DNA of 64,000 bases from assembly GCF_006265225.1 (NCBI RefSeq), contig NZ_VDCS01000003.1, forward strand, positions 1-64,000, given 5' to 3'. Of this stretch, positions 29,485 to 39,096 are shown piece by piece. Below the pieces are notes generated by a model. The model was not told the DNA's origin, ran no database searches, and worked only from the letters and a program-made list of their open reading frames with translations. This stretch comes from Allotamlana fucoidanivorans. GTDB lineage: Bacteria; Bacteroidota; Bacteroidia; Flavobacteriales; Flavobacteriaceae. Position numbers and translations under genes: made by a program. Each line of letters starts with the position of its first letter. The first letter of the stretch is position 1.

Positions 29485-31746
29485 ATGAAAACAAAATTTC
29501 TCTTCTTTGTATTACTTATTTCTAGCCACTACTCTTTTTCCCAATTTATTACGCCCCAAGCCTATCTAACATTCGAGGACAACACCATAATCCCTTATGG
29601 TGTTTCAGGAATTACAAACGTTAACGCGAGTGGTACAGTAAGTCTCGCAAATCCTGCCGGAACCTACCCACAAACTAATAATGCTATTGTAAATGATGCT
29701 GGTGAAAATGTCTTATTTAAAAATTTTGAGGGCTATTTAAAGTTTGATGAAACTATTTTGAATAAAAACGAGTTCAGCCTAACGGCTAAATATAAATGGA
29801 CAGGCACCAATGCATGGTGGCTTGGATTAATAAGCTTTGTAGGGAACGATGGAACCAACTATGTTAGTGAGCATATACAAATTAAAAAACCTACAGGCGA
29901 AATTAACGGCTTGGGGCTATCTGCAGTGGACGTATTGCCCCAAGACCAATACCACCACATTGCACTAACATATAATACAGGTACCGTAGTGTTGTATATT
30001 GATGGAACACAGGTTGCAACCAGTACCGGGCAAACCATACACAACCTAACCAACCTAAGCCTATATTTAGGGCTAAAAGCTAATGTTAACGCCTCTACAG
30101 GAGCTGTAACCCCTTTTGTTGATGGTAGTGGTAACTCTAAAAACACAAAAGCTAATTTAGATCAGGTGGCCATATTCAACAGGGCCTTATCTTCAACAGA
30201 AGTTACCGATGTTTACAATGGCGAACTAAACTTAAACCATATTACAGTATTCCCAGAGCAAAGTAAGCAAACTGTTACTTTTGGAGGAGATGCAAAACTA
30301 ACTATTAAAGCATGGGCCGATGGTAATACAAACACTGTTTCCCAAAAACTTTATGGCGATATGAATTTAAAAATATTGCGGGTTCCCATTTTTGCATTAC
30401 AGCCTATAACAGACCCTATTTATGATGATGTTATTACTGTAATAAATTCGGTAAAAAGCGTAAATCCTAATGTTAAGGTATTTGCCAGTATTGCCAATGG
30501 CAATGGTTATGGAACCGATTATCATGGTGCTCATAAATTCCCATCTTCATGGCAAGGATGCTGTTCGTACAATATTTATAACCTGAACCTTACTACTTAT
30601 GCCGCTTACCTTGATAGTTTTATAGACAGGATGACGGCAGCTGGAATCACAATTGATTATTTGGGCCCTTGGAATGAAGATGCCGCAGATGATTCCGACC
30701 ACTTTAAAGTGTTTGACCAAATGACCAAATTAGGAACAACACAACGTGTGGGGCTTGAACGCTGGGCTTTACGTACCTCTGTGAGCGATGTGGACGACGT
30801 AGAAGACCAAATAGATATCTCAGGATCTCATTTTTATGATGATGTAGAAGGCTCTAACCCTATTCCTGAAGAAGAACGTGATGATGTATGGGCATCTTTA
30901 GTGAATAAATCGGCTAATCCAGTTTGGTATACCGAGTCTACACGATATAAAACCAGTGATGGTATTGAAAAACTTGTAGATGGAATGGAAAACATATTTC
31001 CTGCATTAAGAAATGGTGTAGAGTCTATTACATTCTACCAAGTTTGCAAGCGGTTTGTTTGGGCAAATGGAGGAACACAACCTATAAAATATACTGGTTT
31101 TCAAAATATTGTAAATAACTCCGAAGGCAGCGTAAGACCAAGCACTTCCGATAACAAGAATATTAAAGTAGTTGCTTTTGCCAATCAAGATACTTTAGAT
31201 GTACATATTATCAATAAGGATACCATTAGTAAAACCGTTAAATTACAATTGTCTGGTGGTTACACAACCAATGGGACTATAAAAAGAACCATTTGGACAG
31301 CAATCGACACTGCCGCGGCAAACTCTTACAGCTTAAATGGAATTAACAAATGGAATATCACAGCACCGGCAGGCTCTTATTCACATCTAAAAATTCCATT
31401 AAACATGAGTGCAGCAAAACAAGCAGGCAATAAGAAAAACCAAACCCATAATGAAGCCCAATCAGTAGATAATGAGGAAACTATTGAAACCTTACAAGAA
31501 CAAAATCTTAAACTATTTCCCAACCCTGCTAAAAATGGAAGATTTACTTTAATATTACCCAAAAACAACAAGGTAAAGACGGTGCAGGTAACCCTGTACA
31601 ACATCACCGGACAGTTGATATCCTCTGAAGTTATAGATTACAAAAACCACATAGATTTTCATAAAGATTTAGCACCCAATATATATTTGATACAAACAGT
31701 GATAGGAAATGACTCGTATATGAACAAAATTATAATAAGTCATTAA
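29485..31746 (+). CDS. Secreted LamG + GH30-like hydrolase with T9SS sorting tail
   Basis: 753 residues. Signal peptide (to about 20, SHYSFSQ), an N-terminal LamG/concanavalin-like domain (about 25-245; LKFDETILNKNEFSLTAKY, YHHIALTYN, LDQVAIFNRALSSTEV), then a clan GH-A barrel (about 255-560) with KILRVPIFAL, VKVFASIANG, candidate acid/base E398 in DYLGPWNEDA and candidate nucleophile E484 in VWYTESTRYK. A GH30-type beta domain follows (about 565-645), then a Thr/Asn/Glu-rich linker and a type IX secretion sorting domain (about 675-753; LKLFPNPAKNGRF to NKIIIS). The tail predicts export to the cell surface or medium. It is therefore the best candidate for the endo-acting enzyme that first attacks the PUL A glycan. 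Its core resembles the 443-residue lipoprotein at 7382-8713. Confidence 0.75.
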   Translation: MKTKFLFFVLLISSHYSFSQFITPQAYLTFEDNTIIPYGVSGITNVNASGTVSLANPAGTYPQTNNAIVNDAGENVLFKNFEGYLKFDETILNKNEFSLTAKYKWTGTNAWWLGLISFVGNDGTNYVSEHIQIKKPTGEINGLGLSAVDVLPQDQYHHIALTYNTGTVVLYIDGTQVATSTGQTIHNLTNLSLYLGLKANVNASTGAVTPFVDGSGNSKNTKANLDQVAIFNRALSSTEVTDVYNGELNLNHITVFPEQSKQTVTFGGDAKLTIKAWADGNTNTVSQKLYGDMNLKILRVPIFALQPITDPIYDDVITVINSVKSVNPNVKVFASIANGNGYGTDYHGAHKFPSSWQGCCSYNIYNLNLTTYAAYLDSFIDRMTAAGITIDYLGPWNEDAADDSDHFKVFDQMTKLGTTQRVGLERWALRTSVSDVDDVEDQIDISGSHFYDDVEGSNPIPEEERDDVWASLVNKSANPVWYTESTRYKTSDGIEKLVDGMENIFPALRNGVESITFYQVCKRFVWANGGTQPIKYTGFQNIVNNSEGSVRPSTSDNKNIKVVAFANQDTLDVHIINKDTISKTVKLQLSGGYTTNGTIKRTIWTAIDTAAANSYSLNGINKWNITAPAGSYSHLKIPLNMSAAKQAGNKKNQTHNEAQSVDNEETIETLQEQNLKLFPNPAKNGRFTLILPKNNKVKTVQVTLYNITGQLISSEVIDYKNHIDFHKDLAPNIYLIQTVIGNDSYMNKIIISH

Positions 31747-31797
31747 TTGTAACTAAAAAAGCTATCCTGCAATGTGTAAATTTAAAAATCATATGTT

Positions 31798-31824
31798 TAG
31801 GACTTTTAGCAAAGTCCTACTTTT
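31798..31824 (+). terminator. Rho-independent terminator at the end of PUL A
   Basis: TAGGACTTT (31798-31806) and AAAGTCCTA (31811-31819) form a perfect 9-bp stem with a TAGC loop, followed by CTTTT. It ends the LamG/GH30-like gene. Confidence 0.85.
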
Positions 31825-31859
31825 CATAGAAAAAAAGAGAAAAGGGGTCATTCTCAAAC

Positions 31860-32054
31860 AGGACGAATAGCATTTAATACTATGCAAACACTATAACCAT
31901 AAACTATAGATCTATCTTAAATTACTTCATAAAAAGAAGCAGAAATGCATCCGCTGAATCTTTTAATGCAAAAATTAAAGCTTTTAGATGGCAATTTAGA
32001 GGTGTAAAAAACACTGAATTCTTCCTATTAAGATTAACTCAAATTTTTGCCTAA
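31860..32054 (+). pseudogene. 3' remnant of an ISL3/ISAon1-type transposase
   Basis: In one frame up to TAA (32052-32054) the sequence reads ILNYFIKRSRNASAESFNAK then IKAFRWQFRGVKNTEFFLLR and LTQIFA. This is the characteristic C-terminus of ISAon1-like ISL3 transposases (ASAESFNAKIKAFR, RGVxNxxFFLxRL, IFA-stop). Just upstream the frame breaks (stop near 31875), with GRIAFNT readable in another frame. Only about 60 codons remain and no start, so it is a dead fragment. It sits exactly between PUL A and PUL B. Confidence 0.8.
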
Positions 32055-32493
32055 ACACAACAATTGGTCTTGATCCCATTTTTATTTAAATGAATTCAAA
32101 TAACACGAACCCCCTAAAAACGACAAAAACCTGATAATGATTCAATTACCAAGTTTTTATTCCTTATTATTTTCTTTAAAAGTCGGGGTGGCAGGGTTAA
32201 AACCACCAATCACAACCAACTAAATTTCAGTACTTTATATTTTAATTTTCACGTTTAGGACATCAATAAAGACATCAATCAGAGCATTTTAAGCTTTCAT
32301 AATCACAAATCTAATCAATATGTATCAAAATATAACTTACTTATTAAAGACTTAGTTTATATTGTGATTCCTCGCCGTTATAAAAATTCTAAATATAATC
32401 ATTTCTAAATTTAATAAATGAACTACCCCAACGCAGAGCTCTAGGGTATTCTTTATACTAAAAATGTTCTATGAAACTTATTATTTAGCAGCA
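32055..32493. other. Noncoding junction between the two PULs, with a tRNA 3'-end-like relic
   Basis: No gene is seen. At 32182-32204 the sequence GTCGGGGTGGCAGGGTTAAA continues as ACC. Read on the minus strand it resembles the end of a tRNA: a T-arm-like piece (GGTGG, seven-base loop, CCTGCC) and an acceptor strand ACCCCGA. The T loop is TTTTAAC rather than TTCGAAT and no other tRNA arms are recognisable, so it would be a relic at best. The rest is AT-rich. Confidence 0.3.
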
Positions 32494-35289
32494 TTAATAC
32501 TTGTTACCGTATATGAGTGCATCTGGGTATTTGTCAACCTCTTCTATCTCAATTTCACCGTCCTCTATCAAAAGCGTGGCTCCTCTATATTGTGTTCTGT
32601 ATTGTTTACCTTTAACCCAAAACGCCTTTGCATCTTGACCCGTTAATAACGCAGCACTTCCATTTGCATTCACAACACTTAAAAAGGATTTTTCAGTAGC
32701 ATCTAGCTGTACCTTAATAGTATATTCTCCTGCCTGAATAACTGTTAAACCAGCTCCATTAGTAGTACTTTGAGGCTCAGTCGGCAGGTATGTTGATGTT
32801 TCATCAGGATGCATTTCAATAAGAGTCAAAAATCGCATTTTAGAGTGTTTTTCAGATGTTCCAATTGTCCCATGATAATGGTCTGGAATAGGCTTGGGCA
32901 ATTTGTTCTCATCATCCCAAGGCTTTAACAGCCATTGACGATTATTTTCTGGTTTTATAAAATTGCTTTCCCTATAACTAGGAAGCCACTCAGAGTCTAA
33001 TGTTGTAATAGTTGGGCTATTACAAAATAACTTAACTGAAGCAGAACCATAATCATTAGTGGCCATTAACCAGTTATCGCCTAACTTCTTCATAAATCGT
33101 CTGGAATGAATATTAAATTGCCAAGTAATAGGGTTTTCTGCCTCTAACTCATCGTAAATCAGTACATAGTTAGGTCGAAGCATAGCAAGATGTCTTCGAA
33201 ATCGTGTTACACCAGGATCTCCAAAACCAAACTCTCGAGTATGAGATATATGAGTATCAGGGTCAGGAGTCGGTTTGAATATATGATTTCCGTCAGCATC
33301 CGTATTCCCAGGCTTACCATTAGCAAGCCAATGTTTTCCATTATAAGCATTACTTGCATCTCCCAAAGCATAACTGATTTTATTACCTGTTGCAAACCGA
33401 GTTATCCATCCATATGCTGAATGATGAAATCCTTGAACTAAGCTATCGGCCATAATTGTGTTATGTGCACGAGAATTTTTATAATTTAGGACGTTATGTG
33501 GTCCTCCTCCATTATAAAAACCAACTTTCCAAAACATGTCTTGACCACCATACGATAAATTGAATGCGTTTTGAGCAGGATGCGTATGTTGTGCTGAACC
33601 ATAAGGAGAAGAATGAAATGTAACATGTAAATTCTTTTCTTTATTAATAAAGTCTGTGTTCATTGCCACCTCACCAATATCTCGAAAAGCAGCTGCTAAA
33701 GTAGTAGGGGGCTTCACATTAGATAAATCTGACTCGTCAAAATAATTCCACATAGATAATCTTCCCATTCCCATTCTCTTTTTACCTAAATCTGCTGCAG
33801 CTTTTTTGAAGTCTTGTTGCGGCAGTTGACTAAACCTATACTTACTCCAGTAATTATCTGGGTCTAAATACGCCATAGTTTCCATGGTGTATGGCATAGT
33901 TGTAGCAGGACTATCACCATCACAAAAACTATTGGGTAATGTCCCAAAAGCATTGGTATATTGTAAATACTTACCAATATTTTGAAACCATGGATGTCCT
34001 TTATAATAATTATGCCCTGTTAGCTTGTAAAGTAGCCAAGGTATAAATGATAAATAGTCATCATGCACACCTAAATAACCATCACCTTCTTGACTTCCAC
34101 CATCCGTTCTACTTAAAGAGGGAGCCCGATACAACCATAGCTCATAAGCATAATAAAACTCTTCTCTAGCCTGAGCTGAATATCTGGCATAAATCATGGG
34201 TGTTAATATGACATCTGCTATTTCTTGCCATAAATGCTGGCTATACAAAGCATGTTCTGCTTTCTCTGCCACTTCTGGAGATGTACGTGTTAGCGGATAT
34301 GCATCTTCCACAAATTCTTTCTTTTCTTCTTCTGTTAAAGCTTCTGTTATTAACTCTAAGAAATCTCCTTTGGGGTTATTACCACCCCATGTATTATCTC
34401 TAACGGTCATAGTCTTTCCTATCGAACCAATATAAAATTCTCCAGTATTATAGAAATCAATAAGCTCATTTGCCTTTTGTACAATCATATCACGGATTTC
34501 TGTTCTTCCTGTCAATAAGTAGCCTGACATCAACTCTTTCAAGTATCTATTCTTTTGTCCATAGCGAGTGTTTATAAGCTTCCTAAAAAATAGTTCTTCA
34601 GCATTAGCATTACCATTTTCATCAACATAACCAGCATTAATAGCATCCTGATCACTAACAGTATAAGTCATCGGAGTATTTTTATTAAAGTTCTGGTCAA
34701 CTTTAGTTAATATAAAACTCGCCAACTGTGGCCACTTTTGCGTTGGCAATAGTTTTCCAAATTCTTCCTTAAACAATACGGTTACAGGATTTGGGCGACT
34801 TATGGCGCTATTTAATACTTCCTCTGGCCTTGGCGGAATGGGAGTAAGCCTCTCATTCCCGGTTATCTCAAAAGAATAGACTTGAGAATTCCAAACTGGA
34901 CTATCCGGAGTGTCAGGATCAGCTACCCCATATTTCCAATACCATTTACCAACAGATAAATGTTCATAAGGTGAGTAAAACGAATAGCGTTTAGGCCCAC
35001 TTTCATAGACATCATCTCCAGTAAAACTTGTGTTTTTAGATAACTTAAAATAAAAACGTCTTTGAAATTGTAATCTTGCTTTATCAGCTCTACGCTGTGA
35101 ATTCGTTGCTCCATCAGCAGATAAAGGAACTTTCACATGAAGCCATACAGGGTTTTCATCAACTATACCCTGAGGTTGAGGCTCCGAAATTTCTCCCATC
35201 ATTTGTGGCAAATCCATTGGAAGCTCTGCCTGTGCAAATAAGTTAATGAAAGTAAATATGCTCAGTAATAAAAAAGTTGTTTTTCTCAT
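32494..35289 (-). CDS. Heparinase II/III-like polysaccharide lyase, secreted (PUL B)
   Basis: 931 residues. Signal peptide ending near FINLFAQA with no lipobox. The N-terminal DUF4962-type beta domain (about 25-145; NPVWLHVKVP, SVGKWYWKYG, VWNSQVYSFEI) is followed by the alpha/alpha toroid (about 160-540) and the heparinase II/III-like beta-sandwich (about 545-800). The beta-sandwich carries H568-T-H570 in QHTHPAQNAFNLSYGG and HNTIMADSLVQGFHHSAYGW, which supply candidate catalytic histidine and tyrosine residues. It should eliminate at uronic acids in glycosaminoglycan-like or alginate-like chains. It is the third gene of a minus-strand unit after a T9SS protein and a DUF1566 protein (gap 18 bp). 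A paralogue of similar length lies at 40369-43110. The lyase family number (PL12, PL21, PL33, PL35 or other) cannot be set by eye. Confidence 0.85.
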   Translation of the reverse strand: MRKTTFLLLSIFTFINLFAQAELPMDLPQMMGEISEPQPQGIVDENPVWLHVKVPLSADGATNSQRRADKARLQFQRRFYFKLSKNTSFTGDDVYESGPKRYSFYSPYEHLSVGKWYWKYGVADPDTPDSPVWNSQVYSFEITGNERLTPIPPRPEEVLNSAISRPNPVTVLFKEEFGKLLPTQKWPQLASFILTKVDQNFNKNTPMTYTVSDQDAINAGYVDENGNANAEELFFRKLINTRYGQKNRYLKELMSGYLLTGRTEIRDMIVQKANELIDFYNTGEFYIGSIGKTMTVRDNTWGGNNPKGDFLELITEALTEEEKKEFVEDAYPLTRTSPEVAEKAEHALYSQHLWQEIADVILTPMIYARYSAQAREEFYYAYELWLYRAPSLSRTDGGSQEGDGYLGVHDDYLSFIPWLLYKLTGHNYYKGHPWFQNIGKYLQYTNAFGTLPNSFCDGDSPATTMPYTMETMAYLDPDNYWSKYRFSQLPQQDFKKAAADLGKKRMGMGRLSMWNYFDESDLSNVKPPTTLAAAFRDIGEVAMNTDFINKEKNLHVTFHSSPYGSAQHTHPAQNAFNLSYGGQDMFWKVGFYNGGGPHNVLNYKNSRAHNTIMADSLVQGFHHSAYGWITRFATGNKISYALGDASNAYNGKHWLANGKPGNTDADGNHIFKPTPDPDTHISHTREFGFGDPGVTRFRRHLAMLRPNYVLIYDELEAENPITWQFNIHSRRFMKKLGDNWLMATNDYGSASVKLFCNSPTITTLDSEWLPSYRESNFIKPENNRQWLLKPWDDENKLPKPIPDHYHGTIGTSEKHSKMRFLTLIEMHPDETSTYLPTEPQSTTNGAGLTVIQAGEYTIKVQLDATEKSFLSVVNANGSAALLTGQDAKAFWVKGKQYRTQYRGATLLIEDGEIEIEEVDKYPDALIYGNKY

Positions 35290-35307
35290 TTTTATAAAAA
35301 AGTTATT

Positions 35308-36240
35308 TTAAAATGACCTTATTGCTCTCACATAGCCTTTACTAAACTTTATATTCCCATAGGCGTTACCATTATAAAAGTTAAAGCCCCATGCTGTAAA
35401 TTGGTTAGCCTCGGTAGAGGACCAATAGAAAGCCTTTTGTACCTCGCCAGTATTGTCACCACCTACAGACTCTATGCCTTTTTGAACTTCATAAAGATTG
35501 ACCCATAACTTATCTAATTCCGTGACACTTGGCAAATACCAATCAGAGAAAACACCAGTACCGTAATCTTCGTTTGAATAGTTTTGACATATGCTTGCAG
35601 CATTATTTGCTCCACCTTGACTAACTACTGCCCCGGTGTTTGATTGACCATTCCATGAACTTTGCGCCGATTCTCCTATTTCTCTATCAGTAACACTGCT
35701 CCAAACACCTTCATCTGCCAAATCCAACATGCTTACTATTAGGCCATGATCACCAGCGGTGTTGACATGAAATACTATGCCTCCACCAAATAGTTCTCCA
35801 ACATAATGAGATTTACTTGTTATCAAACCCTTTACGTAATCAGCTGTTTTTGCATGTAACGCATAAGGAACACTTAAAAATTGACTAATTGCAGATATTG
35901 TATAGTTAGTTCCTCCCTCAATATCGATTTCTGTCTTAATGTAATAGGTACCCTCAGACCAATCAATATCAGCAATATTATCAGAGGTAATTCCATTTCC
36001 TACTTCTATACTCAAAAGACCATTGTCGTTAGTTTGTGGAGTATGAGTTTCAGTATATACGGAGTTCCCTGATTGTGAATCTTTCAATATTGAAACTTGC
36101 ATACCAACAACACGGTTTTTGACCAAATCGCTGTTTTCATCCCTAACAACGGCTTGATAACTCATCATTTCAGGAGTTTGTGAATATATTCTCCCTACTA
36201 ATAGCAAGCCAAAGACCAAAATAATTTCTATTTTTCTCAT
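35308..36240 (-). CDS. Secreted DUF1566 (Lcl C-terminal) domain protein
   Basis: 310 residues. Signal peptide ending near LLVGRIYSQ. The N-terminal half (about 25-135) is a beta-rich domain often found at the start of secreted flavobacterial proteins (MSYQAVVRDENSDLV, VGMQVSILKDS, ISQFLSVPYALHAKTA). The C-terminal half (about 145-310) is a DUF1566/Lcl-type domain: GGGIVFHVN, then FSDWYLPSVTELDKLW, FYWSSTEANQFTAW and YVRAIRSF. Function of such domains is unknown; they are usually extracellular and may bind or cover a surface partner. The start codon lies one base after the stop of the 153-residue T9SS gene, and the lyase gene follows 18 bp later, so the three are almost certainly translated from one mRNA. 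Confidence 0.75.
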   Translation of the reverse strand: MRKIEIILVFGLLLVGRIYSQTPEMMSYQAVVRDENSDLVKNRVVGMQVSILKDSQSGNSVYTETHTPQTNDNGLLSIEVGNGITSDNIADIDWSEGTYYIKTEIDIEGGTNYTISAISQFLSVPYALHAKTADYVKGLITSKSHYVGELFGGGIVFHVNTAGDHGLIVSMLDLADEGVWSSVTDREIGESAQSSWNGQSNTGAVVSQGGANNAASICQNYSNEDYGTGVFSDWYLPSVTELDKLWVNLYEVQKGIESVGGDNTGEVQKAFYWSSTEANQFTAWGFNFYNGNAYGNIKFSKGYVRAIRSF

Positions 36241-36241
36241 T

Positions 36242-36703
36242 TTATCTCTTGATTAATTTTTTTAACAATATTTGTCGATTATTATCTTTTAATTTTAGAA
36301 CATATACAGACTCCTGTAAATGTCCTACAAAAATAGTTGGATTTACAGATTGAAGAGTACCCTGGCCTACCATCTGACCATTTAGATTGATCAATTCGTA
36401 AGACAGTTTTGATGTATCTATTGAACCTAAATCCAAATTTATTTGTGTAGTTGCGGGATTAGGATATACTTTAATCAAAGCTTCATTATCAGTAACAGAC
36501 AAATCAAAATATTCAAATGATTTTTGAACGCCTTGAGACATGCCTTCGGTAGTTAGATATGCTACTTGACCTATGGTGTAACTAATAGTACCGTCATTAT
36601 CTAAAATACCAGTACTTTTTCCAGAAGATGAAATTGCTTGTTGAGAAAAGCCCTCTTTGCATATAAACATCAACAAAAAGGCTAAGATGATTTTTTTTTG
36701 CAT
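36242..36703 (-). CDS. Small secreted protein with T9SS sorting domain
   Basis: 153 residues. Signal peptide ending near KEGFSQ, a short N-terminal region (about 22-70; SSSGKSTGILDNDGTISYTI, GQVAYLTTEGMSQGVQ) found in many flavobacterial T9SS proteins, then a type IX sorting domain (about 75-153; IKVYPNPATTQINLDL, YELINLNGQMVGQG, VYVLKLKDNNRQILLKK). No enzymatic motif is present. Proteins of this kind are often encoded next to a DUF1566 protein, as here. It is likely exported to the cell surface. It is the first gene of the unit that includes the heparinase II/III-like lyase at 32494, which is unusual company for a protein with no carbohydrate domain. Confidence 0.8.
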   Translation of the reverse strand: MQKKIILAFLLMFICKEGFSQQAISSSGKSTGILDNDGTISYTIGQVAYLTTEGMSQGVQKSFEYFDLSVTDNEALIKVYPNPATTQINLDLGSIDTSKLSYELINLNGQMVGQGTLQSVNPTIFVGHLQESVYVLKLKDNNRQILLKKLIKR

Positions 36704-36795
36704 TTTATTAAATGTATTTTGAATGTTGCATTTATTTCCTCAATAAGCCATCTATATGTCTGACTAATATTGAAGAATAATGAACAACCTAATTG

Positions 36796-36821
36796 AAAAA
36801 GCCACTACGAAAATGGCCTTC
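36796..36821 (-). terminator. Candidate terminator after the 343-residue T9SS gene
   Basis: On the minus strand AAGGCCA, a nine-base loop and TGGCTTTTTC form a short imperfect stem followed by Ts. A longer outer pairing (AACCTA near 36785 with TAGGTT near 36831) surrounds it. Position fits the end of the gene at 36846-37877. Confidence 0.5.
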
Positions 36822-36845
36822 CTCATTAATAGGTTGGAAGCAAAA

Positions 36846-37877
36846 CTATTGTTTCACCACTTTTTGAATAACGCCCCCTCTGTCTGTATCTACTTTTAAT
36901 AGATACATGCCACTAGACAAACCAGATATATCAATCATCTTTTCAGATTGCTTTTTAAGTAATCGGCCTGTAATATTATAGACCTCCAATCCTTCAATCA
37001 ATATTCCGTTCGTAGCTCTAACATTAATTACATCCTTAGCCGGGTTAGGAAAAACTTTTACATTACTTTCAACAACATTATTATCTTTGTTTGATAGTGT
37101 TATTGTTTCACTAGTCAAATCTATAGAGTAAGCCCCTCCATTTGTTATCTGATAGTTGGCTATATCCAATAATTTAGCTTGTATTGTTGATACACTTCCA
37201 ATAAAATCTCCAATATATCCTGAATTATCATTGGGCTTATTTGTAATCGCATCAAATTCAAAACCAGTACCGGGATCTTCAGATCGTCCTGAATTATTAT
37301 CACATTCCACAAGATTATCTTGCCATCCATCTCGAAATTTATAACTTGAGATCATAGTTGCGGCAGTAACAAGACCAGCTCCATCATCACTTCCTTGAAA
37401 TACGTGAATAGCATCGCCAGCGTCAGACAAAAACATACTCGTTCCTGGCACCACAGTATCAACAATAGAAACAACTGTTCCAACGGTTGCAACAGTACCT
37501 CCTGAGGCAAAGCGTATCAATACTTTTGTACCCGCCTCAAGATCTGAGTTAGCCGTCCATTTTATCATACCGTCTCCTTGAGCACCAGCACCTGGATCAC
37601 ACCCATTGTTTTCGTTCTTACCAAAATAAGGAGCAGATGAATCTATGTAGGCAAAATCAGTAAAATAAACTTGGGTTCCCGTAGTTATTGGTTTCAAAAG
37701 AATGAATGCAAATTCTGTAGCTTCCCCTTCAGAACCTATTTCATTTAATGTTGAGGTATCAGAATTGGCAGCAAAAATCATTAAGTCTCCGGGACTCAAC
37801 GTGGTCTGCCCAATTGAATTAATTGTAGCTAAAAAAGATAGTACAAATAAAAATTTAATAGAGTAAAAATTTTTCAT
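36846..37877 (-). CDS. Secreted protein of unknown function with T9SS sorting domain
   Basis: 343 residues. Signal peptide ending near INSIGQ, then a beta-rich domain (about 25-235) with LSPGDLMIFAANSD, FAFILLKPITTGTQVYFTDF and TKVLIRFASGG, and a type IX sorting domain (about 270-343; VKVFPNPAKDVINVRATNG, LEVYNITGRLLKK, GMYLLKV). The first domain resembles parts of large secreted proteins that open GDIAF/GDLMIF and carry TDF/TDN turns, sometimes described as lamin-tail- or adhesin-like; I do not assign a function. A terminator-like hairpin follows, so it is transcribed separately from the neighbouring T9SS/DUF1566/lyase unit. It has no catalytic signature. Confidence 0.7.
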   Translation of the reverse strand: MKNFYSIKFLFVLSFLATINSIGQTTLSPGDLMIFAANSDTSTLNEIGSEGEATEFAFILLKPITTGTQVYFTDFAYIDSSAPYFGKNENNGCDPGAGAQGDGMIKWTANSDLEAGTKVLIRFASGGTVATVGTVVSIVDTVVPGTSMFLSDAGDAIHVFQGSDDGAGLVTAATMISSYKFRDGWQDNLVECDNNSGRSEDPGTGFEFDAITNKPNDNSGYIGDFIGSVSTIQAKLLDIANYQITNGGAYSIDLTSETITLSNKDNNVVESNVKVFPNPAKDVINVRATNGILIEGLEVYNITGRLLKKQSEKMIDISGLSSGMYLLKVDTDRGGVIQKVVKQ

Positions 37878-38990
37878 TTTAATAAAAATATTTAGAATTA
37901 ATTTAGTGCTGCAAACTAATAGTAAACAGAAGAAAAGGATGTTAAATTTGTTGAATAGTCTTTAACTTTTGATTAATTCCCTCAGTAATTCTCCATCAGG
38001 GAAACTTCCCTAAATGGACTTATATCCATAACTCAGGTATTTGGTTTACCTATTTTTTGCTATACATACCATATTCAAACTTTTTAATTCTTTTAGCTCA
38101 AAAAAGGGAATTCCTCCCGCTTTTATTGGGCTAAGTGTACAACTCTCTAATGAGAAATAACTGTTTATATAATAATATGAATGTGTAATATAAATTTTCA
38201 ACCCTTAAGAATTAGAAGTTATTTCTGTGATAGTAGTTTAGTATTAAGTTACCTTTAATTGCCATGGCAACAAGACCAATCACATATAGCTTTTGATGAC
38301 CGATATAAGACTTTGATTACTTCCGTGTTTGGATTGATATATTGGATGCCCTATCTAACAGAATGAAAAACTGAAGGTTTTATCTGCCTTGTCTTGCTAA
38401 TATATATACGCCAAGATTGTTTTGAATGATTTTTCAGTAGTAACTTTTTAGCTTAAAAATCCTCAAACTCTTTTTCTTTTAAGCTAATAATTACAACAAG
38501 CTAAAGCCTCTTTTATTTGGTCTAAGATGTTCATGATTTTTAATTTAAATCCGATTTAATAATTTCAAATCGGTTAAAGCATTAGATATACTGACAATAG
38601 CGAAGGTGTTACGAGATAGATGTTGTACGCAGTTAGTTGTAACAATGAGGTGTTTAATTATGTCTTTAGTTAATCTATCTATTTCATGAATTAAACTAGT
38701 AGTTAAAATATAAATGATTGACTGAATAAAACCTTTTAAATCAAAGACTTTGAATCCCCTTTTTAAAAATACGCTAGCGTCCCACACCTTTACGTTTAAT
38801 TTAATACCCTAATAACCTGAGTTCGATTAATATTTAGACGGATTTTATTATAAGAAAAGATAGGTTCTTAGTAAATTAAAGTATTGCTATTCAAACTCAT
38901 TCATAAATGAAATCTGTCTTCCTCGTCCTAGTATTCTAATTCTTACCAAAACCTAAACAGAAACATATAACGCCTCAATATGAAACATCT
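37878..38990. other. 1.1-kb stretch without a convincing gene
   Basis: AT-rich DNA with stops in all frames except an 80-codon open frame on the minus strand (38787-38545) that resembles nothing I recognise and has no neighbour-like composition. Short readable pieces on the minus strand near 38250-38430 are broken by stops and may be a decayed gene, but I cannot identify it. It separates the minus-strand T9SS genes from the plus-strand GH88 operon. Confidence 0.4.
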
Positions 38991-38996
38991 GACTTA

Positions 38997-39025
38997 TTGA
39001 CATTACAACTCAGCAGTTACCTTTG
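38997..39025 (+). promoter_or_regulatory. Bacteroidetes-type promoter of the GH88 operon
   Basis: TTG at 38997-38999 and TACCTTTG at 39018-39025, separated by 18 bp, match the Bacteroidetes sigma consensus TTG and TAnnTTTG with proper spacing. The start codon is 71 bp downstream, leaving a normal leader. It is the best promoter match in the window. Confidence 0.7.
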
Positions 39026-39096
39026 TTAATAACTAATTTAAAATTTTAATCGTGGAAATTCCACAAATAAAATCGCTTAAAATTTAACATAACAAA

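Noticed and set aside
38545-38787. 80-codon open frame on the minus strand
   Set aside because: No recognisable motif, no partner gene, and the surrounding DNA is full of stops; not enough support for a gene.
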